From Podaxis mareebaensis (Eukaryota > Basidiomycota > Agaricomycetes > Agaricales > Agaricaceae), in contig JAEUWP010000624.1 in the NCBI GenBank assembly GCA_018524725.1, positions 1 to 47,356 of the forward strand: DNA of 47,356 nucleotides, written 5' to 3'. Positions 42,232 through 47,356 of the stretch are shown here, piece after piece. The first letter of the stretch is position 1. Every line of letters starts with the position of its first letter. A model generated the notes under the pieces. It saw nothing but the letters and a program-made list of their open reading frames with translations, was not told where the DNA came from and searched no databases. The position numbers were made by a program, and so were the translations under genes.

Positions 42232-44260
42232 TGTTTAGAATAAGATGAGAGTGCACCTGTAAAAACCCTGGTCAAAGACTCATGGGCAATATGAGCTTCT
42301 TCTGCAAGCTTCTCAGCTTCACATTGTACTTGCCTTTCAGCCTCTTGTTGCTCCTTTTCCTCCTGGACTGCTTCTTCAGCATCAAATGCCTCTTGAGTTC
42401 TGGTAGAGTAATGAAATGAGCTTTGATTTTGTTTGACCCTCACTCCCTTTGCTTTTTGACATTATGAAGCTGAATTTGCATATTCTCCAGCTTCTGCTTA
42501 ATGATTGTGCAATGGGCTTCTGCAGCCTGAGTTTGAGTGGACTGGTATTGTAATGCATGGAAAAGCTCTGATGGAGTGATTGCACTTCTGAGAAAAGCTT
42601 CAACTGAGATTTCTCCTGATCAATGCCAGCAGGGACATTGGTATATGTTGCCAGGATCATCTGAGTGTTGAGGCTGCTATTCTCAGCATGCATAGAGTGA
42701 GTTTGGTGTGCTGAGCTGTCTTCACCAGTGACATCACTGCTATCACTTGGGTTTGAATCAGTGTAACTGTCATCTTTGAGCTCATCATCAGATGGCATAG
42801 TGATAGTATTGATAGTGTGATGTGGATTCTCATTGGCAGAATCAAAGTCACACTCTAATTCTGCATCACTCAGAATTGCAGGATCAGAGAATGGAATGTC
42901 AGGAGGGAATGAGGCTGGAACATGGACTTGGGTGGATAAGGCATGACTTGGTACAAAGTCAGCATTGGTGAAGACTTCATGGTCAACAGGATATAAACCT
43001 GTTTTCCAGAATCCTGATTTGATGATTGATTCAGTTATACTATGCCCTTGAATGGACAAGTACTCTTGAATGACATTATAGTGGTTGATGGTGACACCTT
43101 CATGGAGCTGCTTGCTGCAGTGAGCAATCCAGTCATGTTCAACTTATGTGAAAACAGTAACATCAAGGGGCTGGAGTTTGTGTGTGCACTTTGATGGAAA
43201 GCAGAAAGTGATGATGTCACAGCCTTTGACTGAATAGACACAATGCTTAAGTTCAGATGTTTCATAGGATTTGTGACCATTGTAAATGAGAAGGATTGGG
43301 GCAGTTTCTGAAACACAGTGTTTGAGAGCATAGGGGATGAAATCCTTCATCCATTCCAAATCCAATTCATTATCAGTCCAACCAGTTGGTGATGTTGCAA
43401 TACTATGGGTGCCATCAGTTAGTTATACTATGCATAGGTGATTATGAGTAAGGTTGTTACCTTGATATTGCATTGTCAGGAAGCTTTTGAAGACTTGGTA
43501 GTGGACCATCTTTTATAACAAATACAGGCAGGAGTGCAATGCCTGCTGCAGAGACACACTTGGTAATTGTGACAAGCTCAAGGTTGTCACTTTCAATCTT
43601 GTAGCAGTCAACCTGACCTCTTAAAAAAAACCTGCACTTTCCCTCCCTTCTTACAACTACCACCCATCTGAATCACCTTTTCATCCATGTTCCAAATGTG
43701 TTCAGATGGTATCCCTCCATATTTTTCATGGAGAGCTGGATATTTGTTGGCAAAGTCATTGTAGGTTGACTGATTGAAATTATTTGTCCACTTTGGATCA
43801 AGTTTCCATGTCTTTGATGTCAAGAGTTCAACATGGCAGTCACAAAATTTGTCTATCCAGTTCTTGCCAACATCCCATCCTGCAATATCTGATGCAGGAT
43901 ACATCAGACACTGACAGTCCATTGGTGTTTCTGAGGTGCCCTTGTGCCCTATCCAGTTCACAAGAGCTTTTTCAGCTGTTGGATGAAGTAGTTGCCAGTT
44001 TACTGAAGCTTTATGCCAGGCTTTGTTTTTGCCATGGTATCAGCTATGAATTGTTGACTCTGCTAGCTATATTTCATTAATTATTTCACTTGTGAAGTAT
44101 CAAAGTATTTAGGTACCTGTAGATCTGTTGCAGCAGCTTTGAATGTCAAATATGTTCCATCATTTAAGCCTTGGAGTACTTTCTACATTCATTCCTCATA
44201 CTTGGGATCCTGGTATGCATGTTTCTAATGGCTAGCTGGCATAACATCAATGATTAAACA
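42232..44260 (-). pseudogene. pogo-family transposase (DDE_1), main part
   Basis: Minus strand. N-terminal helix-turn-helix pieces (KAAATDLQ near 44130; ASVNWQLLHPTAEKALVNW near 44000) precede a DDE domain. Catalytic blocks: HIWNMDEKVIQMGG (first Asp, about 43690), LLIYNGHKSYETSE (second; family DGH, here NGH, near 43285), and CTHKLQPLDVTVF (third, about 43150). C-terminal region: SGFWKTGLYPVDHEVFTNAD, an acidic Ser-rich linker, and a Glu/Gln-rich helix (about 42400-42280). A 1-nt shift separates 43059-42382 from 42443-42232. It then continues, across LTR1, at 12792. Would excise and insert a pogo/Fot1-like element at TA sites. The N at the second catalytic position and the frameshifts make it inactive. 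Confidence 0.82.
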
Positions 44261-45806
44261 ATCATGACATATCATCCCTGTGATATCCTCATGTTTCCTG
44301 TTATGAACTTAGGAAATATTCACTGTATATTTCTGAATTATGTTTTCTATTTCTTTAAGTTTCAATTTGTCTTTGTTTTATCTGAAAGCTTTAGTCTTTA
44401 ATTTATTTGATTTACTTCTATATCTTTCAAATAATAATTTAGATAAAAATAGTTGATCTATTTTTATATAAACTCCAAAGTCATATAACATTAATGGATT
44501 GATAAGCTTTCTATTCTATTTAAGTCAAGCCTCAATACCTGAAGAAGCTTCATTTACTAGAAGTTCTTCTCATGATGTCTCATGGTAGATATACTTAGAT
44601 ACACTGTCCATAGGTATACAAACTATTGACACTAATAAGTAGAAAGCATCATTTCTACTTGGTTAGGTGGAGACTTGAATAGAAGTCTTTATTAACTCTA
44701 AAGTGATATAATTTATAAGTTTTCTTAAATCTAACTCACTCTCAAAGTTGCTTAAGTCTTCTATTGAGGAATAGACATATTGTGTAACTATGAATACAAG
44801 TTATCTTGATATGTTGACCTTATTGTACAAGGCCATTGCTTAAAGGTAACTAATCTGTTAGTACATAAGAAGTCTCCTTTGATACAATCTGTGGATACAT
44901 ATCAGGCCTCTTTACAGACTGAAGCAGCCTTACTATAACATTAAGTAGAAACAATCCTTCTCTGCAGCATGGAGTTGTTACCTTGTCTTGGCTCCTTAGC
45001 ATTAATCACTGAAAGGAGCTCTACTTGAGCAGCTAGTATTTAGTTTTAGGTCCTTAGTTTCTGAAGCTATTGCTAAAAAGAGGGTAAGCACACATTGCCA
45101 GCTAGTGCAGATTAGCTGAGGATTGTAGTCCCACAATTCAGAGAAAATTCCTTGATGGAGCTTTGACTCTGGAGGATATTTTGATGAGTGAAGGAATTAC
45201 ACTTGTGATAAAGAACTAATTGTGCTTGACAGAGCTATAATCTACTGGGAACATGTGCCTTGCATGCAGATAGAGTTGCTAATTTCCAATTAGTACTGCT
45301 GAGAAGAGGTATTACCATTGACACTCAGTTGTTGAAAGGGAAGGAAATCTGTTATTGAAGTCATAAGGCTTTAGAAAGCAGACTATAAACTGGAAGGAGT
45401 AAAGAAACTTGCTTCAATTTTAGCCAAACTGGATAATTCAAAATTGCAACTCCAATCAAGTTCCAAAGTCCAACTAGAGGATCAGTTCTTAAAGACCCCT
45501 CATCAGGAGAGTAGTACTATCAAGATGCAAAAATACTTTGAAGGACCAGTCCATGTTATGAATATTGCAGACTTCAAGAACACCAAGAAGACCAAAGAGA
45601 CTAAGGAGCAATCTTTTGAGGAATGGGATTTGATAAAATGTATGATGATTAGTTTGTGGCAAGAAACAACAGAACTTAGGCAAACAATGGATTGGGAAAT
45701 GTGTGAGAAGGTGGACAAAGCATGCTGGTATCACAGTCTATTTCCCCTGTGATGACAACTTGTGATGACACTGAACTTACATCTTCTATACTTAGACACT
45801 TCACAG
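44261..45806. other. AT-rich region of uncertain origin, target of LINE C
   Basis: No recognisable gene. A TGTTATGAAC at about 44300 matches the start of LTR2 for ten bases only. An open plus segment at 45444-45752 (QKYFEGPVHVMNIADF; EEWDLIKCMMISLWQETTELRQ) could be a worn gag-like sequence. TGGTATCACAG near 45727 resembles a Ty1/copia primer site. None of this is enough to name an element. LINE C begins at its right edge. Confidence 0.35.
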
Positions 45807-47356
45807 CTTCCTTTCTCAGTAACCACCACATTCGTCTCAGTGGCCAGGTTATTCATAGTACAAGGAATACACATTTCGGTTCTAAATCACTATGAAGGAT
45901 ACCAAGGAGTCTAGTGGCCTCTTTGGTAGTCTAAAGAAAGCCCCCCCAAGTGTCAAATCCCTCTGCCTCAGTCGTCAACATTCAAGTGCCAGTGTAGCAC
46001 CCAACCCGACTCTCCCTCGAGAGGCCTCAGTCCCTCTCTTCAACGATTTTCAGGTTTCTGAAGACTTCCTTAAGAAACCTCCCTCACCCTCTCCCTCTAT
46101 TGGGGCTAAACGCTCCTACTCTACTGACCACTCTCTCTCAAATCGTCTAGAGAAGAGTATGAAACTAAGAGAAGATGATGATGCCACATCTGTCTCCTCA
46201 TCCAAAGCAAATGGGGACCAATCCCAAGGCACCTCCACTCCCAAATCTATCGCCCAGTCTGTTGCATCTGGTCATGAAGGAATTGACCTTTCCCCTGAGA
46301 TTGCCCTGTCCTCCCACAGGGTTCTCTCACCCACTCAGGCCATTGCCTCTTCTTATGGCTTTGCCCCCTCAACTCCCAGAGCAGCTTGGGATGTATCTCA
46401 ACCCTCTGCCCCCCCTCCCCCTCCTCCCCCCTCCTCCCCCCCCCCCCCCCCCCCCCCCGCCCCCCTCTTCCTACCTTCACCCCTGTTTCCCCCCCAGCCA
46501 ACATCCAGCCTCAAGGTGAGGACACTGCATCCTGTGGAATGGATTGGTCAGCGATCCATTCCTCACTGTGTGACACTTTCGGTGACATCGATGTCACTGA
46601 CACTTTGGATCCCAAAGCACTCAGCTTACTTACAGCACTCCTCTCTTACACCTCTAGCTGGCTCTCCTCATGGGCTAACAATGGAGGAAACTTCTCCACC
46701 TTTGAGGGAACCTCTTCTCTCGTCCATCTAATGCAAACAATTGCTCATTCTGAGCAACTCTGGAACAAATCCATTCTGTTCAACAATTACAATGTGTGCC
46801 TTTATGATGCCATTTCTATGCAATTCCCCCCTGCCCATACTCTATCCCCTACTCCCACTCCCATGTCCACTGGCCATTGTCAAGAATGCCAGGCTGAAAA
46901 AGCACTGGCAGTGTCCTCCCCTTCCTCCAAAGACACCTCTGGGATACTCCAGGGCTCTTCCCCCCTTCCCCTTTCTGATGCCTCTGGGATACTCCAGGGC
47001 TCAGATTCACAATTCGACAAGGACACTGCACAAGCAATCACCCTATCATGACTTCCGCTCACCGATCCCAATAAACCTGGTGAGTCCTCTAACTCTAACA
47101 TTGATACTGACATGCTTCCTCCCCCACCCCCTCAACCCACTCCTCCTGCCACTCCTGGTCCATCCAGCCAGGAAAAGGCTAACCCTAACCCTAGTACCTG
47201 GTCTACAGTCAAACGTCGCGGGGTGCCTCACAAAATGGTAGCCACTCCTGGACAGCATAAGCCTATCATGGCCCCCACCTTCCCTCCCAAGGAACCCCTT
47301 CCCCCCCCTCCTCGTCCTTCCCCCCCTTCCTCCACCCCTCCCCCTATCAATAAAGC
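45807..47356 (+). mobile_element. LINE C, third Tad1-like copy, cut by the window edge
   Basis: 5' end near 45807 (CTTCCTTTCTCAGTAACCACCAC matched in LINE A for all but the outermost bases), 5' UTR, then ORF1. Opposite strand to LINES A and B. Closer to LINE A than to LINE B in the leader (TTATTCATAGTACAAGGAAT). Confidence 0.9.
45892..47356 (+). pseudogene. LINE C ORF1, broken (5' part)
   Basis: Starts MKDTKESSGLFGSLKKAP, nearly as in LINE A. Reads on to about 46410, where a long C-rich tract (46410-46468) shifts the frame; the homologous frame continues at 46386-47051 (TPVSPPANIQPQGEDT; SSWLSSWANNGGNFSTFEG). A TGA at 47049 replaces the CGC of LINE B and TGT of LINE A, consistent with CpG decay. 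A further frame carries the downstream NPGPSSQEKANPNP-type region to the window edge. The protein would be the gag-like ORF1; this copy is dead unless the C tract is a sequencing error. Confidence 0.8.

Noticed and set aside
12300..44300. pogo terminal inverted repeats
   Set aside because: I compared both presumed ends by eye and found no convincing inverted match or TA duplication.
44299..45740. Possible Ty1/copia LTR (TGTTATGAAC start) with a TGGTATCACAG primer-site-like word
   Set aside because: Only ten bases match an LTR start, no end repeat or duplication is in the window, and the primer-like word sits inside an open segment. Too weak to call.
1..47356. CRISPR arrays, rRNA, tRNA genes, riboswitches
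   Set aside because: None seen; the sequence is eukaryotic and repeats present are transposon-derived.

Overview
The window looks like a repeat-rich chromosomal segment of a mushroom-forming basidiomycete (Agaricomycete). The reasons are short introns of about 52-58 nt with ordinary GT..AG ends, an Agaricomycete-type NACHT (STAND/NLR-like) gene, KDZ (Kyakuja-Dileera-Zisupton) and pogo transposases, a Ty3/gypsy remnant, and three copies of one Tad1-like LINE family. I saw no rRNA, tRNA or CRISPR array. All family assignments come from reading motifs; no database search was run.

Layout. Positions 1-5571 hold a minus-strand Ty3/gypsy remnant: gag and protease share one frame, RT, RNase H and integrase share another, and the integrase is cut off at about 183. 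About 6.5-12.3 kb is a CpG-rich host island with two genes. One is a minus-strand protein with two successive NACHT-type P-loop modules. The other is an intact, divergently transcribed multi-pass membrane protein.

From about 12.4 to 44.2 kb the sequence is one nested set of transposons whose boundaries can be read from target-site duplications (TSDs). A pogo transposase gene (44.2 to 42.2 kb, continuing at 12.79 to 12.45 kb) is split by a solo-LTR-like element, LTR1 (TSD GATCC). LTR1 is split by a KDZ DNA transposon (13974-42018; TSD GTTGACAA; 83-84 bp terminal inverted repeats). The KDZ element, about 12.8 kb without its insertions, carries a CxC2-KDZ transposase and about five cargo genes, one with a Zn2Cys6-like cluster plus a coiled coil. 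It is itself hit by LINE A (15-bp TSD) and by a second copy of the LTR, LTR2 (TSD CRTCA). LTR2 is in turn split by LINE B (15-bp TSD). Reading frames rejoin across three of these insertions when the insert is mentally removed, which independently confirms the order.

After an AT-rich unassigned stretch, a third LINE copy (C, plus strand) starts at about 45807 and runs off the window. Most coding sequence in the old layers is broken by TGA codons, often where a CGA or other CGN arginine codon is expected. CpG density rises from the old layers to LINE B, which fits methylation-linked C-to-T decay and gives a second age ordering. The least expected items are the complete nest, the cargo-carrying KDZ element with hairpin-like ends, a protein-coding frame that fills most of the solo LTR, and the tandem-NACHT protein.
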